Assembly (NCBI RefSeq): GCF_002295065.1
Contig: NZ_NSGG01000004.1
Coordinates: forward strand, 186,001-250,000
DNA length: 64,000 nt
Source: Mesorhizobium sp. WSM3859
GTDB taxonomy: Bacteria; Pseudomonadota; Alphaproteobacteria; Rhizobiales; Rhizobiaceae
Direction: 5' to 3'
How positions within the stretch are numbered: the first letter of the stretch is position 1; each line of letters opens with the position of its first letter. The notes under the pieces were generated by a model, which saw nothing but the letters and a program-made list of their open reading frames with translations, ran no database searches and was not told the origin of the DNA. Made by a program: the position numbers and the translations under genes. Shown here one piece after another: positions 18,030 to 28,572 of the stretch.

Positions 18030-21000
18030 ATGGCAATTCTGGCAGCCGTCCATCACCTGACCCATTACAAATACGACCGGCCGGTGGTGCTTGGTCCCCA
18101 GGTGATCAGGCTGCAGCCGGCGCCGCATTCGCGGACCAAGGTGCTCAGCCATTCGCTGAAGGTCGAGCCGGCAAACCACTTCGTCAATCTGCAGCAGGAT
18201 CCCTACGGCAACTTTCTCGCCCGCTTCGTCTTCCCTGAGCCGGTGACGGAATTGAAGATCGAGGTCGACCTCGTCGCCGACATGACGGTCTACAATCCAT
18301 TCGATTTCTTCGTCGAGGAAAGTGCCGAAACCTTCCCGTTCGATTATCCCGAGGAGATCAGGGAAGACCTCGCCATCTACCGGACGCCGGAACCGGCTGG
18401 GCCTCTTCTGTCCAAATTCCTGGAAAGCATCGATCGCAGCCCGACGAACACCGTCAATTTCCTCGTCGACCTCAACGCGCGGCTGCAGCGCGAGATCGCC
18501 TACATCGTGCGCATGGAGACCGGCGTCTTCTCGCCGGAAGAGACGCTCGCCGCGGCCAAGGGCTCGTGCCGGGATTCCAGCTGGCTGCTGGTGCAGATCC
18601 TGCGCAATCTCGGCATAGCGGCGCGCTTCGTCTCCGGCTACCTGATCCAGCTGAAGCCGGATCTGGTTTCGCTCGACGGGCCGCCTGGAACCGCCGTCGA
18701 TTTCACCGACCTGCATGCGTGGTGCGAGGTCTATATTCCCGGCGCCGGCTGGATCGGCTTCGACCCGACCTCCGGCCTGCTCACCGGCGAGAGCCATGTG
18801 CCGCTCGCAGCGACGCCGCATTTCCGCAATGCAGCACCCATCTCCGGCTTGGCGAGCTTCGCCAATGTCGATTTCGGCTTCGACATGCGCGTCGACCGCA
18901 TCGCCGAGCATCCGCGCATCACCAAGCCGTTCTCGGATGAGAGCTGGGAAGCACTCGATGCTCTCGGCAACAAGGTCGATGCCGTTCTGCGCGAGGAAGA
19001 CGTGCGGCTCACCATGGGCGGCGAGCCCACCTTCGTTTCGATCGACGATTTCGAATCCGACGAATGGAACACCGCCGCCGTCGGTCCGACCAAGCGCGAC
19101 AAGGCGGACCAGCTCATCCGCCGGCTGCGCGAACGCTTCGCGCCTGGCGGTTTTCTCCATTATGGCCAGGGCAAGTGGTATCCGGGCGAAAGCCTGCCGC
19201 GCTGGACCTTCTCGCTCTACTGGCGCACCGACGGCGAGCCGGTGTGGCGCGACCCGTCCCTAATCGCCCGCGAGAAGGGCGGCGGTTCCGTCGGTCCGGA
19301 GCAGGCCGAAAATCTGCTGAAGACGATCGCCGGCGAGCTTGGCATCGACAAGGCGATGGTCAGCGAGGCCTATGAGGACCCCGGCGAATGGCTGCTCAAG
19401 GAAGGCAAGCTGCCGGACAATGTCGATCCGTCCAATTCCAAGCTGGAAGATCCGGAAGAGCGCAGCCGCATGGCGCGCGTGTTCGAGCGCGGGCTGACCA
19501 AGCCGTCGGGCTATGTACTGCCGGTGCAGCGGTGGAACAGCCAGGCCGCCGGACAGCGCTGGCGCTCGGAAAAATGGAAGACGCGGCGGGGAAGGCTGTT
19601 CCTGGTGCCGGGCGATTCACCAGTCGGCTATCGCCTGCCGCTCGGTACGCTGCCCTATGTGCCGCCGGCGCAATTCCCTTATATCGTGCCGGTCGACCCG
19701 TCCGTGCCGCGCGGGCCGCTGCCGGCGCGCGAAGCTATCCTGCCTGAAGCCCCTCCGGCGGAGCCTGAAGGCGCCGATGAAATGGCGCGCCGCCAGCAGG
19801 CGGTGTCCTTCACGGCCGCGACCGGCCAGCAGGACCGTGTCGAGCAGGAGATCACGGAGATTGGCGGCGCGGTGCGGACCGCGCTCACCGTCGAGCCGCG
19901 CGATGGGCGACTCTGCGTGTTCATGCCGCCGGTCGAGGCGCTTGAGGACTATCTCGAACTGGTGGCGGCGGCGGAGAACGCCGCCAAGGCGATCGGCCTG
20001 CCGGTGCATATCGAGGGCTACGCTCCGCCGCATGACCCGCGCCTCAACGTCATTCGTGTGGCGCCCGATCCGGGCGTGATCGAGGTCAACATCCATCCCG
20101 CCGCCAATTGGCGGGAATGCGTCGCCACGACCACGGCGATCTACGAGGAAGCGCGGCAGTCGCGGCTCGGCACCGACAAGTTCATGATCGACGGTCGCCA
20201 CACCGGCACCGGCGGCGGCAACCATGTCGTCGTCGGCGGCGCGACGCCCAATGACAGCCCGTTCCTGCGCCGGCTTGATCTGCTCAAGAGCCTGGTGCTG
20301 CAATGGCAACGGCACCCGTCGCTGTCGTACCTCTTCTCCGGCCTGTTCATCGGTCCGACCAGCCAGGCGCCGCGTTTCGACGAGGCGCGGCACGATTCGC
20401 TTTATGAGCTCGAGATCGCGCTGGCGCAGGTGCCGCATCCGGAGAAGGGCGCGGCACCCTTGCCGTGGCTGGTCGACCGGTTGTTCCGCAATCTCTTGAC
20501 CGACGTGACCGGCAACACGCATCGTTCGGAAATCTGCATCGACAAATTGTTCTCGCCGGATGGCCCGACCGGCCGGCTGGGGCTGGTCGAGTTCCGCGGC
20601 TTCGAGATGCCGCCCAATTCGCGCATGAGCCTGGCGCAGCAATTGCTGGTCCGCGCCATCATTGCCCGCGCCTGGAAAAACCCGCTCGACGGCCGCTTCG
20701 TGCGCTGGGGTACCTCACTGCACGACCGTTTCATGCTGCCGCATCATGTCTGGGCGGATTTCCTCGACGTGCTGGACGACTTGAAGCTCAACGGTTTCGA
20801 CTTCCGCCCCGAATGGTTCGCCGCCCAGCTCGAATTCCGCTTCCCCTTCTGCGGCGAGGTTCAGCATGCCGGCGTCAAGCTGGAGCTCAGGCAGGCGCTG
20901 GAGCCCTGGCACGTGATGGGCGAGCAGGGCGCGATCGGCGGCACGGTCCGGTTTGTCGATTCCTCGGTCGAGCGGCTGCAAGTGCGGACGGAAGGCCTCA

Positions 21001-21389
21001 ATCCGGAGCGTCACGCCATCGTCTGCAACGGCCGTATCGTGCCAATGAAGGTCACCGACAACCGCGAGGTCGCGGTGGCTGGCGTGCGCTTCAAGGCGTG
21101 GCAGCCGGCCTCCGGCCTGCATCCGGCCCTGCCGGTCAACACGCCGCTGGTCTTCGACATCTATGACCGCTGGTCGGGCCGCTCGGTCGGCGGCTGCGTC
21201 TACCATGTCGCGCATCCCGGCGGCCGCAACTACGACACCTTCCCGGTCAACGGCAACGAGGCCGAGGCCCGACGCCTCGCCCGCTTCGAGCCGCGCGGCC
21301 ACACGCCCGGCGGCTATGTGCTGCGTGACGAAGAAGTCTCTGAAGAGTTCCCGATGACCCTTGACCTCAGGCGGCCGGCGAGACTCTGA
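18030..21389 (+). CDS. Transglutaminase-like protein with C-terminal DUF2126
   Basis: Large protein of 1119 residues. The N-terminal part has the bacterial transglutaminase N-domain (H-H-L-T-H-Y-K-Y), then a transglutaminase core with Cys180 (K-G-S-C-R-D-S), His229 (D-L-H-A-W) and Asp245 (F-D-P-T-S-G), a complete thiol-protease-like triad. The remaining roughly 800 residues are DUF2126. No signal peptide, so probably cytoplasmic. It starts a tight three-gene operon (6 bases to the next gene) with an ATP-grasp/alpha-E protein and a second transglutaminase. This gene set has been proposed to make or cleave peptide-like amide bonds; no substrate is established to my knowledge. Confidence 0.9.
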   Translation: MAILAAVHHLTHYKYDRPVVLGPQVIRLQPAPHSRTKVLSHSLKVEPANHFVNLQQDPYGNFLARFVFPEPVTELKIEVDLVADMTVYNPFDFFVEESAETFPFDYPEEIREDLAIYRTPEPAGPLLSKFLESIDRSPTNTVNFLVDLNARLQREIAYIVRMETGVFSPEETLAAAKGSCRDSSWLLVQILRNLGIAARFVSGYLIQLKPDLVSLDGPPGTAVDFTDLHAWCEVYIPGAGWIGFDPTSGLLTGESHVPLAATPHFRNAAPISGLASFANVDFGFDMRVDRIAEHPRITKPFSDESWEALDALGNKVDAVLREEDVRLTMGGEPTFVSIDDFESDEWNTAAVGPTKRDKADQLIRRLRERFAPGGFLHYGQGKWYPGESLPRWTFSLYWRTDGEPVWRDPSLIAREKGGGSVGPEQAENLLKTIAGELGIDKAMVSEAYEDPGEWLLKEGKLPDNVDPSNSKLEDPEERSRMARVFERGLTKPSGYVLPVQRWNSQAAGQRWRSEKWKTRRGRLFLVPGDSPVGYRLPLGTLPYVPPAQFPYIVPVDPSVPRGPLPAREAILPEAPPAEPEGADEMARRQQAVSFTAATGQQDRVEQEITEIGGAVRTALTVEPRDGRLCVFMPPVEALEDYLELVAAAENAAKAIGLPVHIEGYAPPHDPRLNVIRVAPDPGVIEVNIHPAANWRECVATTTAIYEEARQSRLGTDKFMIDGRHTGTGGGNHVVVGGATPNDSPFLRRLDLLKSLVLQWQRHPSLSYLFSGLFIGPTSQAPRFDEARHDSLYELEIALAQVPHPEKGAAPLPWLVDRLFRNLLTDVTGNTHRSEICIDKLFSPDGPTGRLGLVEFRGFEMPPNSRMSLAQQLLVRAIIARAWKNPLDGRFVRWGTSLHDRFMLPHHVWADFLDVLDDLKLNGFDFRPEWFAAQLEFRFPFCGEVQHAGVKLELRQALEPWHVMGEQGAIGGTVRFVDSSVERLQVRTEGLNPERHAIVCNGRIVPMKVTDNREVAVAGVRFKAWQPASGLHPALPVNTPLVFDIYDRWSGRSVGGCVYHVAHPGGRNYDTFPVNGNEAEARRLARFEPRGHTPGGYVLRDEEVSEEFPMTLDLRRPARL

Positions 21390-21395
21390 TCGACA

Positions 21396-23807
21396 ATGGC
21401 CAAGGGGAATCAGAAACGGGCGGGCGGCGGGCTGCGGGCGCGGAGCCTGCTGGAACGCTACCGGCCGATCGAAGGCATCGCCGACGAGATGGTCGATGCG
21501 TCGGGCAATGCGCGCCCGGCCTGGCGCTCCTTCATCGACGCGCTGGACGAGCTTGGAGCGGAGCGGCTTGGCCAGCGTTTTGCCCGCGCCGACCAGTATC
21601 TGCGCGATGCCGGCGTCTATTATCGCGTCTACGAACAGACTGGCGCCAACGAGCGCGAATGGCCGCTGGCGCATGTCCCGCTGCTCATCGACGAGAAGGA
21701 ATGGACCGAGATCAGCGCCGGGCTGGTGCAGCGCGCCGATCTGTTCGAGGCGATCCTTGCCGATATCTATGGACCGAACCGGCTGATCGAGAAGGGCATC
21801 CTGCCGTCCGGCCTGATCGCGGCGAGCCCCGAATATCTGCGCCCGGTCGCCGGCGTCCGGCCCGCCAACGGTCATTTTCTGCACATGATCGCCTTCGAGC
21901 TCGGCCGTGGCCCGGACGGTGGTTGGTGGGTCCTGGGCGATCGCACCCAGGCGCCGTCGGGCGCAGGCTTTGCGCTGGAGAACCGCGTCGCCACCACGCG
22001 CGCGCTGTCCGACATCTATGGCGAGATGCATGTGCATCGCCTTGCCGGCTTCTTCCGCCGCTTCCGCGATGCGCTGAATGGCATGGCAAAGGAGTCGGGC
22101 GGCCGCGTCGCCATCCTGACGCCGGGACCGCTCAACGAGACCTATTACGAGCATGCCTATATCGCCCGCTATCTCGGCATCATGCTGCTCGAGGGCGAGG
22201 ACCTGACTGTCTCCGGCGGCAGGCTGATGGTGCGCACGGTTTCGGGCCTGGTGCCGATCGGCGTGTTGTGGCGGCGGCTCGATGCCGCCTTTGCCGATCC
22301 GCTGGAGTTGAGGCCCGAATCGCAGATCGGCACGCCGGGGCTGGTCGAGGCGATCCGGCGCGGCACGGTATCGGCAGTCAATGCGCTTGGCTCAGGGCTG
22401 ATGGAAACGCGGGCGCTGCTGTCGTTCCTGCCGAGGATCGCGCGGGAACTGCAGGGCGATGGTCTCAAGCTGCCGAGCATCGCCACCTGGTGGTGCGGGC
22501 AGGACGCCGAGCGCGCCCATGTGCTGGCCAACATAGACCGCATGGTGGTCGGCCCGGCGCTGTCGACCCGGCTCGCCTTCGAGGATGACGGCGCGACCCG
22601 GCTCGGATCGTCCCTCTCGGCCGGCGAGCGGGCCGAGCTCATCGCACGCATCGAGACCGACGGCGCCGGTTTCGTCGGCCAGGAAGCGGTGACGCTGTCG
22701 ACCACGCCGGTATTCGTCGACGGCATGCTGGAGCCTCGACCCGCCAGCCTGCGCGTCTATCTGGCGCGCACGCCGGAAGGCTGGGCGGTGATGCCCGGCG
22801 GCTTCGCCCGCGTCGGCTTCTCGCTCGACCCGACAGCGATCGCCATGCAGCGCGGCGGCCAGGCGGCGGACGTCTGGGTGGTCAGCGACAAGCCGGTCCA
22901 GCGTGAGACGCTGCTGCCGCAGGAGCATGAGGGTTTCACCCGCACGATGCCGGGCAGCTTGCCCAGCCGCGCGGCCGAGAACCTGACCTGGCTCGGGCGC
23001 TATATAGAGCGTTCGGAAGACACGTTGCGCGTGCTTCGCGCCTATCACGTGCGGCTTGCCGAGACGTCCGATCCGGATATGCCGCTGCTTGCCGATATCA
23101 GGGACTACCTGGAGCCGTTCGGCATCGAGGTGGACCAAGCCATTCCGCTGGGATTGATCGGCACCTTGGATAGCGCCGTCTACAGTGCGGGCCAGATACG
23201 CGACCGTTTTTCGCCCGACGGCTGGCTGGCGCTCAAGGATCTTTCGAAGACTGTTCACAAGTTCGCGCAGACGGTCGCGCCCGGAGATGATGCGACACGG
23301 GCGATGACTGTCCTTTTGCGCAAGCTCGCCGGCTTTTCGGGCCTGCTGCACGAGAATATGTATCGCTTCACCGGCTGGCGGTTCCTGGAGATCGGCCGCA
23401 GGCTGGAACGTGGCATCCAGATCGCCCGCACGCTCAGCCGGCTGACAAGGAAGGGGGCGCCGGAAGGCGCGCTCGACATGATGCTGGAGATCGGCGACAG
23501 CGTCATGACCCACCGCCGGCAATATCCGGTGCAAGCCGGGCGACGAACGGTCATCGACCTGCTGGCGCTCGACCCGCTCAATCCGCGCTCGGTCCTGTTC
23601 CAGCTCGAGCGGCTGAAAACCGAGATCGGCATGCTGCCTTCGATCGGCGGTGAGGGGCATATGTCGACGGCCGCCAAGGAAATCCTGCAGCTCAACACTG
23701 CAATCGCAGTGAGGGAACCATCGGACATGACGGCGGATGTGCTTGATGATCTCGCGACCGAGATCGGCAATCTCTACAACAGTCTCGCCAAAGCCTATTT
23801 CGGTTAG
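21396..23807 (+). CDS. Circularly permuted ATP-grasp protein fused to alpha-E domain
   Basis: Fusion of 803 residues. Residues about 1-490 form the circularly permuted ATP-grasp ligase type 2 (G-V-Y-Y-R-V-Y, G-G-W-W-V-L-G-D-R-T-Q-A-P-S-G, L-T-P-G-P-L-N-E-T-Y-Y-E-H), and about 520-800 form the all-helical alpha-E domain starting R-A-A-E-N-L-T-W-L-G-R-Y-I-E-R. In many bacteria these are separate adjacent genes; here they are joined. ATP-grasp enzymes form amide bonds through acyl-phosphates, so a peptide-ligase role is likely. The next gene begins one base after its stop. Confidence 0.9.
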   Translation: MAKGNQKRAGGGLRARSLLERYRPIEGIADEMVDASGNARPAWRSFIDALDELGAERLGQRFARADQYLRDAGVYYRVYEQTGANEREWPLAHVPLLIDEKEWTEISAGLVQRADLFEAILADIYGPNRLIEKGILPSGLIAASPEYLRPVAGVRPANGHFLHMIAFELGRGPDGGWWVLGDRTQAPSGAGFALENRVATTRALSDIYGEMHVHRLAGFFRRFRDALNGMAKESGGRVAILTPGPLNETYYEHAYIARYLGIMLLEGEDLTVSGGRLMVRTVSGLVPIGVLWRRLDAAFADPLELRPESQIGTPGLVEAIRRGTVSAVNALGSGLMETRALLSFLPRIARELQGDGLKLPSIATWWCGQDAERAHVLANIDRMVVGPALSTRLAFEDDGATRLGSSLSAGERAELIARIETDGAGFVGQEAVTLSTTPVFVDGMLEPRPASLRVYLARTPEGWAVMPGGFARVGFSLDPTAIAMQRGGQAADVWVVSDKPVQRETLLPQEHEGFTRTMPGSLPSRAAENLTWLGRYIERSEDTLRVLRAYHVRLAETSDPDMPLLADIRDYLEPFGIEVDQAIPLGLIGTLDSAVYSAGQIRDRFSPDGWLALKDLSKTVHKFAQTVAPGDDATRAMTVLLRKLAGFSGLLHENMYRFTGWRFLEIGRRLERGIQIARTLSRLTRKGAPEGALDMMLEIGDSVMTHRRQYPVQAGRRTVIDLLALDPLNPRSVLFQLERLKTEIGMLPSIGGEGHMSTAAKEILQLNTAIAVREPSDMTADVLDDLATEIGNLYNSLAKAYFG

Positions 23808-23808
23808 C

Positions 23809-24693
23809 ATGCTGTACGATATCAGGCTTCACCTCAGCTATGACTATGACGCCGCGGCCGGTGGTAGCCGGCATCAGGTGCGGGTGCTGCCGCCGACGAT
23901 TGCGGGCGTGCAGCGCGTCGTCGTCGCCTCGCTGTCTTTCGTGCCAAACCCATCTGAACGCACGGATTTTTTCGATTTCTTCGGCAACAACGTCACCTCG
24001 ATCGCCTTTCGCGATGTCCACGACGGCCTCGATATCAAGATGACCGCGCGGGTGTCGGTGTCGCGTCCGGACCCCGGCCTTGACGTTTCGCCGGATCTGC
24101 AGCGGCTCAAAGAGGAACTCGGCTCGGTCCGCTCCCTGTCGCCATCCGCGCCGCATCATTTCCTCGCCGCCAGCGATCATGTCGGCATCGATGCTGCGAT
24201 CACGGCCTATGCGCGGGACAGCCTCGCAGGCTCGGCGGTAGCCACGGCGGTTAATCTGTGCAACCGCATCCATCGCGATTTCACCTATGACGGCAAGGCG
24301 ACGACCGTCCAGACGCGGGCGGGCGACGCCTTCGCGCTGAAGCGCGGCGTCTGCCAGGATTTTTCCCATATCATGATCGCGGGGCTGCGCGGGCTGGGCA
24401 TTCCGGCCGGCTATGTCAGCGGCTTCCTGCGCACCATTCCACCGAAGGGCAAGCCCCGGCTCGAAGGCGCGGATGCCATGCATGCCTGGGTCAAGGTCTG
24501 GTGCGGGCGCGATGCCGGCTGGCAGGAATTCGATCCGACCAATGGCATGCGGGCGAGCAACGACCACATCACGGTCGGCTATGGCCGCGACTATTCCGAC
24601 GTGGCGCCGATCGTCGGCGTGCTGAAGACGACGGGTGGCCAGGTCGGCGAGCAGGCGGTCGACGTCATTCCGGTCGCCATGGAAAAGGTGTGA
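23809..24693 (+). CDS. Transglutaminase-family protein
   Basis: Transglutaminase-like protein of 294 residues with the bacterial N-terminal strand domain (M-L-Y-D-I-R-L-H-L-S-Y-D-Y) and a catalytic core with Cys182 (G-V-C-Q-D-F-S-H), His225 (M-H-A-W-V-K) and Asp242 (F-D-P-T-N-G). The start is the ATG one base after the upstream TAG, indicating translational coupling; the longer frame lies inside the alpha-E coding region. It probably acts as a peptidase or amide-transfer enzyme on the product of the ATP-grasp protein, judged from genomic context only. Confidence 0.9.
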   Translation: MLYDIRLHLSYDYDAAAGGSRHQVRVLPPTIAGVQRVVVASLSFVPNPSERTDFFDFFGNNVTSIAFRDVHDGLDIKMTARVSVSRPDPGLDVSPDLQRLKEELGSVRSLSPSAPHHFLAASDHVGIDAAITAYARDSLAGSAVATAVNLCNRIHRDFTYDGKATTVQTRAGDAFALKRGVCQDFSHIMIAGLRGLGIPAGYVSGFLRTIPPKGKPRLEGADAMHAWVKVWCGRDAGWQEFDPTNGMRASNDHITVGYGRDYSDVAPIVGVLKTTGGQVGEQAVDVIPVAMEKV

Positions 24694-24758
24694 TGGCAAT
24701 CCCGATTGCCCGATAGACGCTTCTCAAGCCCGGGCGCGGCCGATATCGTGAGCATTGG

Positions 24759-25745
24759 ATGGACGGGGATCGCGGCCGCTTGCGGATCGGTTGCGGCGCG
24801 GAGACAGGTTTGGAAGCAGTCAGCGTCATCATTCCGGCACATGATGCGGCCCGGACGATTGCCCGCACGCTCGCCTCCCTGGCATCGGAAAAAGCGATTA
24901 TCGGCGAGGTGCTTCTGGTCGACGATTCATCGTCCGACGACACCGCCGCCGTCGCGGTTGAAGCGGCGTTGCGGCTTGCCTTGCCGCTGCGCGTGATCAA
25001 GTCGGGCTGCCGCGACGCCGGCGGCTCGAGGAACCTGGCGCTGGAGCAAGCCCGCTTTCCCTGGATCTACATGATCGACGCCGACGACCTTCATCTGGAA
25101 GGCGGCTTGCGGGCTTTGTTGGCCGAGACCGGTATCCAGCCAACGCCCGATATGGTGGTTGGCGCCTATCGCCGGCGAACTGATGGCGTGGATCGGCACG
25201 TCAAAATGCCGAACGGCTACACCACCGCGGGGCTCGCCAACGCTTCCGCCTATCTGGAAGGGCGGATCCGGTCGATCGCAGTCGGCAGCGCGCTGGTTGC
25301 GCGGCGCGCCATTGGTCAGACGCGCTTCCAGACAGGGCTGCCCTATGACGAGGATACGTTGTTCTGGGCCCGCGTGATGAGCAAAGCGTCGCTCGCGGTG
25401 ACAAGCCGGCCCATCATGGTCTACCTCGTTTCATCGGAGCGCTCCGACGATCGGTTCATGGTCGAGCCGGCGTCACGGTTTCTCCAATGGCGGCTGGCGC
25501 TGCGGGAACTGGGCGACTGCGGCATTCCGAAATCGTCACTGAAGGCGAGACAAGGACTGGTTGCGCTCAAGATCGCGCGCGTTCACTACGCACGAGGCGA
25601 CTTGGAGACGGCCGCAAGATTCCTGACAGTTGCCGAAGCCGCCCCCAAGGCTTTCTTGGACATCTGGCGCTGTATGCGCTACCGGTTGAAAATCGCCGCG
25701 CGGCGCCGGTTCCCGGTCCTCAGAATCCAGTTGCAAGGCGCCTGA
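24759..25745 (+). CDS. Family 2 glycosyltransferase
   Basis: GT-A fold glycosyltransferase of up to 328 residues. V-S-V-I-I-P-A-H-D-A-A-R-T-I begins the Rossmann-like nucleotide-sugar domain, V-D-D-S-S-S-D-D-T follows, and I-D-A-D-D is the metal-binding DxD-type motif. No membrane segment. The true start is uncertain: the ATG chosen adds about 17 residues before the domain, and a TTG near 24810 would start directly at it. The stop overlaps the next glycosyltransferase start (TGATG). Sugar and acceptor are unknown; a cell-surface polysaccharide is a usual context. Confidence 0.82.
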   Translation: MDGDRGRLRIGCGAETGLEAVSVIIPAHDAARTIARTLASLASEKAIIGEVLLVDDSSSDDTAAVAVEAALRLALPLRVIKSGCRDAGGSRNLALEQARFPWIYMIDADDLHLEGGLRALLAETGIQPTPDMVVGAYRRRTDGVDRHVKMPNGYTTAGLANASAYLEGRIRSIAVGSALVARRAIGQTRFQTGLPYDEDTLFWARVMSKASLAVTSRPIMVYLVSSERSDDRFMVEPASRFLQWRLALRELGDCGIPKSSLKARQGLVALKIARVHYARGDLETAARFLTVAEAAPKAFLDIWRCMRYRLKIAARRRFPVLRIQLQGA

Positions 25746-26617
25746 TGGCCGACGGGCCGGAACTCGCAGTCGTCGTGATTAGCTTCCGGGCGCCGAGCGA
25801 ACTGGTCGCGGCGGTAAGATCGGTGCTCGGCCAGGACATCCCGCTTGAAATCGTGGTCGTGAATTCCGGCGGGGGAAATGCACAAGCGCTTCTCGCCGAC
25901 GCCGGACTCGACGTGCCTGTCATCGAATTCAAACAGAGGCTGTTGGTCGGCGCCGCAAGAAACCGCGGCATAGCGGCGACGAAGGCTCCTTTCATCGCCT
26001 TTCTCGCGGATGACTGTCTGGCGTGTCCCGGGTGGGCTGCGGCCAGACTGCGGCGTCATCGTGAGGGTGCCCCGTCCGTGGCGAGCGCGATTGTAAATAG
26101 CCATCCGCGCAATCTGGTAGCATGCGCAGCGCATCTCGTCATGTATATGCGACGCCTGCCGGGCCTCCCTGACGACAAGGCGCTTCGCTACGGCGTTTCC
26201 TTCGACCGAGTGCTGTTCGATCGCTATGGGCTGTTCGATGAGCAAATGGGGTCGGGGGAAGACACCGAGTTCCTGGTAAGATTGCCGAAGGCGATGGAGC
26301 CACTGTGGGAACCCACGGTGCTCACCGTCCACCGCAACGAGACACGGCTGGTCAGGCTGATTGCCGACCAGTATCGGCGCGGGCGACGATACGGCGCCTA
26401 CCTCAGATCCGTTGAAGGCAAAAAACCACGGCGAATTTTCGCAGGGGTATTTCGGGATCGACACAATGTCGGCAAGCTCGCAAAGGAAGGCTTGGCTGAA
26501 AAGGATAGAAGTTTCGCCATGCTGTCGCTGCCGATCGTCTGGTTGGTATTGTTCGCCAAGTCGCTGGGGGCTGCCGTTGGTGCGTGGCATGCCGACAAGG
26601 AGGGTCGGCGCCCATGA
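25745..26617 (+). CDS. Family 2 glycosyltransferase, second of three
   Basis: Glycosyltransferase-like protein of 290 residues. L-A-V-V-V-I-S-F-R-A-P opens the GT2 domain, V-V-N-S-G-G-G-N is the nucleotide loop and F-L-A-D-D-C-L-A the acidic motif; G-S-G-E-D-T-E-F-L-V-R matches the usual ED catalytic segment. A hydrophobic stretch near the C-terminus (L-S-L-P-I-V-W-L-V-L-F-A-K-S-L-G-A) may anchor it to the membrane. It overlaps both neighbours by a few bases, so the three genes form one unit. Confidence 0.82.
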   Translation: MADGPELAVVVISFRAPSELVAAVRSVLGQDIPLEIVVVNSGGGNAQALLADAGLDVPVIEFKQRLLVGAARNRGIAATKAPFIAFLADDCLACPGWAAARLRRHREGAPSVASAIVNSHPRNLVACAAHLVMYMRRLPGLPDDKALRYGVSFDRVLFDRYGLFDEQMGSGEDTEFLVRLPKAMEPLWEPTVLTVHRNETRLVRLIADQYRRGRRYGAYLRSVEGKKPRRIFAGVFRDRHNVGKLAKEGLAEKDRSFAMLSLPIVWLVLFAKSLGAAVGAWHADKEGRRP

Positions 26618-27357
26618 TGACGGTCGAGATGAAGCCGCCGCGCCGGCGCCGCGGCCGATGGTTCTGGTCCCGGCAAAGGATCGTCGCTGTCTTCAGCTAT
26701 CGTTATGATGCGCATCTTGTGCCCGACCTTCTCGCCAACCTCGACGCAATCGTCGACGGCTGGATCGCTTATGACGATCGGGCCGCGAATGAGATTTTCA
26801 GCAGCGAGACACAGAGGCGGCGCGCGCTTGTTGCCGCAGCCTATGAGGCGGGCGCCGATTGGATCCTGGCCATGGATCCCGACGAAAGGCTGGAAATCGC
26901 GGTCGCCGATCGCATAGGCCAACTGACCGGCGGATCCAGGCGCATCGCCTGGGGATTCCGCTGCCGGGAGATGTATACGCCGGCCAGCTACCGGGTCGAC
27001 GGTCCCTGGGGCCGGAAGATGCAGCACAGGCTTTTTGGCGCCTTTCACCCCGACCGCTACCGCGCGCAGGACCTGCACGGCGCCTGGTTTCCCGACGATA
27101 TCGGCTTCAGGCTCAGGGACAGCGGTCTCAATCTTTATCATCTGAAGATGATCGAGCCAAAGCGGCGCGTGGCACGTCGCGACCTCTACAATCGTCTCGA
27201 TCCGCATCGCCGCTTGCAGCAGATCGGCTACGACTATCTGGCGGACGAGGCGGGAATGATCCTCGAAGCCGTACCGGCCGGACGAGGTTACTTTCCCGCC
27301 CATGCCGACGACGGCGGGCTCTGGATGGCGGATTTATCGCTCGACCACCAGGGCTGA
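26614..27357 (+). CDS. Glycosyltransferase-like protein, third of three
   Basis: Protein of 247 residues with a basic N-terminus and a GT2-like domain: V-A-V-F-S-Y-R-Y-D near residue 24, A-M-D-P-D-E-R-L-E as the acidic metal-binding motif near residue 87. It resembles the group of GT2 proteins that start with a short K/R-rich tail. The start overlaps the upstream stop (ATGA) and is served by AAGGAGGG about ten bases upstream. Acceptor unknown. Coding stops 62 bases before the topoisomerase gene. Confidence 0.78.
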   Translation: MMTVEMKPPRRRRGRWFWSRQRIVAVFSYRYDAHLVPDLLANLDAIVDGWIAYDDRAANEIFSSETQRRRALVAAAYEAGADWILAMDPDERLEIAVADRIGQLTGGSRRIAWGFRCREMYTPASYRVDGPWGRKMQHRLFGAFHPDRYRAQDLHGAWFPDDIGFRLRDSGLNLYHLKMIEPKRRVARRDLYNRLDPHRRLQQIGYDYLADEAGMILEAVPAGRGYFPAHADDGGLWMADLSLDHQG

Positions 27358-27419
27358 CGCCCTTCTGGAACAAGTCACCGGCGCGCGCCTTTATCTACGG
27401 GTCATTTCGCGGAGCCGGC

Positions 27420-28511
27420 ATGTTGCAGCATTCACAAGCGTCATCGGACCGTTCGGCGCGGGACGAGGAAAACCGGAGGAACGGCACCCGCGGCTCGGCC
27501 GGGAGCACGTCGCTCAACTATGTAACGGATGCCGATCCCGGCGTCCGCAGATTGAGGAAAGGCACGGGATTCACCTATCTGGGAGCCGATGGCGGGGCCG
27601 TCGATGAAGCGACGGTTGCGCGTATCAGAGCGATCGTCATCCCGCCGGCCTGGACGGATGTGTGGATTTCGCCCGATCCGGACGGCCATATCCAGGCGAC
27701 GGGCAGGGACCAGCGCGGCCGCAAGCAGTACCGTTACCATCCGCAATGGACCGAGGAACGCGACGGTGTCAAATATTCCAGCCTCGTCGCCTTCGCGGAA
27801 AGCCTGCCTGGCCTCAGGCGCCAGATCGATGTCGATCTGCGCCGGCGCGGGCTGCCCCTGGAGCGCGTCGTCGCCTCGGTGGTCTGGCTGCTCGATAACA
27901 CCATGATCCGCATCGGCAATGCGGCCTATGCACGCGACAACAAGAGTTTCGGGCTGACCACGTTGCGCGACCGCCATGTCGAGATCAACGGCTCCAGCCT
28001 GCGCTTCGCCTTCAAGGGCAAGTCGGGCAAGGAATGGAAGCTGAAGCTGGTCGACCGCCGCATCGCCAAGGTGGTGCGCGGCGCTCAGGATCTGCCCGGG
28101 CAGAAGCTGTTCCAGTATCTCGACGAGGATGGCGAGCGGCGTCCGGTGCGCTCGGAGGACGTCAACCGCTATATCCGCGATGCATCCGGCGCCGAATTCA
28201 GCTCAAAGCATTTCCGCACCTGGGGCGGCACCATCCATGCCGCGTCGCTGTTTGCCGGGACCGAACTGCCGGAAAGCAAGGCACAGCAAAAGCGGGCGAT
28301 CAACAGCGTCGTCGACAAGGTCGCCGAGCGGCTGGGCAACACCCGCGCCGTCTGCCGCAAATGCTACATCCATCCGCTGGTGTTCGAGGCGTGGACCAAG
28401 GGGCGCCTGCTTCACGAAATGGCCGAGGCCAACAAGCGCAAACGCCTGATACCCGGCCTCGACGAGGAAGAAACGCTGGTGCTCAGATGGCTGCAGGCGC
28501 ATGGCGCCTGA
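27420..28511 (+). CDS. DNA topoisomerase IB (poxvirus-type)
   Basis: Bacterial type IB topoisomerase, 363 residues, relaxing supercoils through a 3'-phosphotyrosyl intermediate. N-terminal domain has G-F-T-Y-L-G-A-D-G and I-P-P-A-W-T-D-V-W-I; the catalytic domain has M-I-R-I-G-N-A-A-Y-A-R-D-N-K-S-F-G-L-T-T-L-R, K-H-F-R-T-W-G-G-T, and the active-site Tyr in C-R-K-C-Y-I-H-P. I use the ATG at the start of a polar, low-complexity leader; the longer open frame overlaps the glycosyltransferase. Such enzymes occur sporadically in alphaproteobacteria, often beside unrelated genes. Confidence 0.92.
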   Translation: MLQHSQASSDRSARDEENRRNGTRGSAGSTSLNYVTDADPGVRRLRKGTGFTYLGADGGAVDEATVARIRAIVIPPAWTDVWISPDPDGHIQATGRDQRGRKQYRYHPQWTEERDGVKYSSLVAFAESLPGLRRQIDVDLRRRGLPLERVVASVVWLLDNTMIRIGNAAYARDNKSFGLTTLRDRHVEINGSSLRFAFKGKSGKEWKLKLVDRRIAKVVRGAQDLPGQKLFQYLDEDGERRPVRSEDVNRYIRDASGAEFSSKHFRTWGGTIHAASLFAGTELPESKAQQKRAINSVVDKVAERLGNTRAVCRKCYIHPLVFEAWTKGRLLHEMAEANKRKRLIPGLDEEETLVLRWLQAHGA

Positions 28512-28572
28512 CGGCCAGGCGCGAGGGGCAACCAAGTCCGTGATTGCCCGCCGAATTTTTTTATCGACCTTG

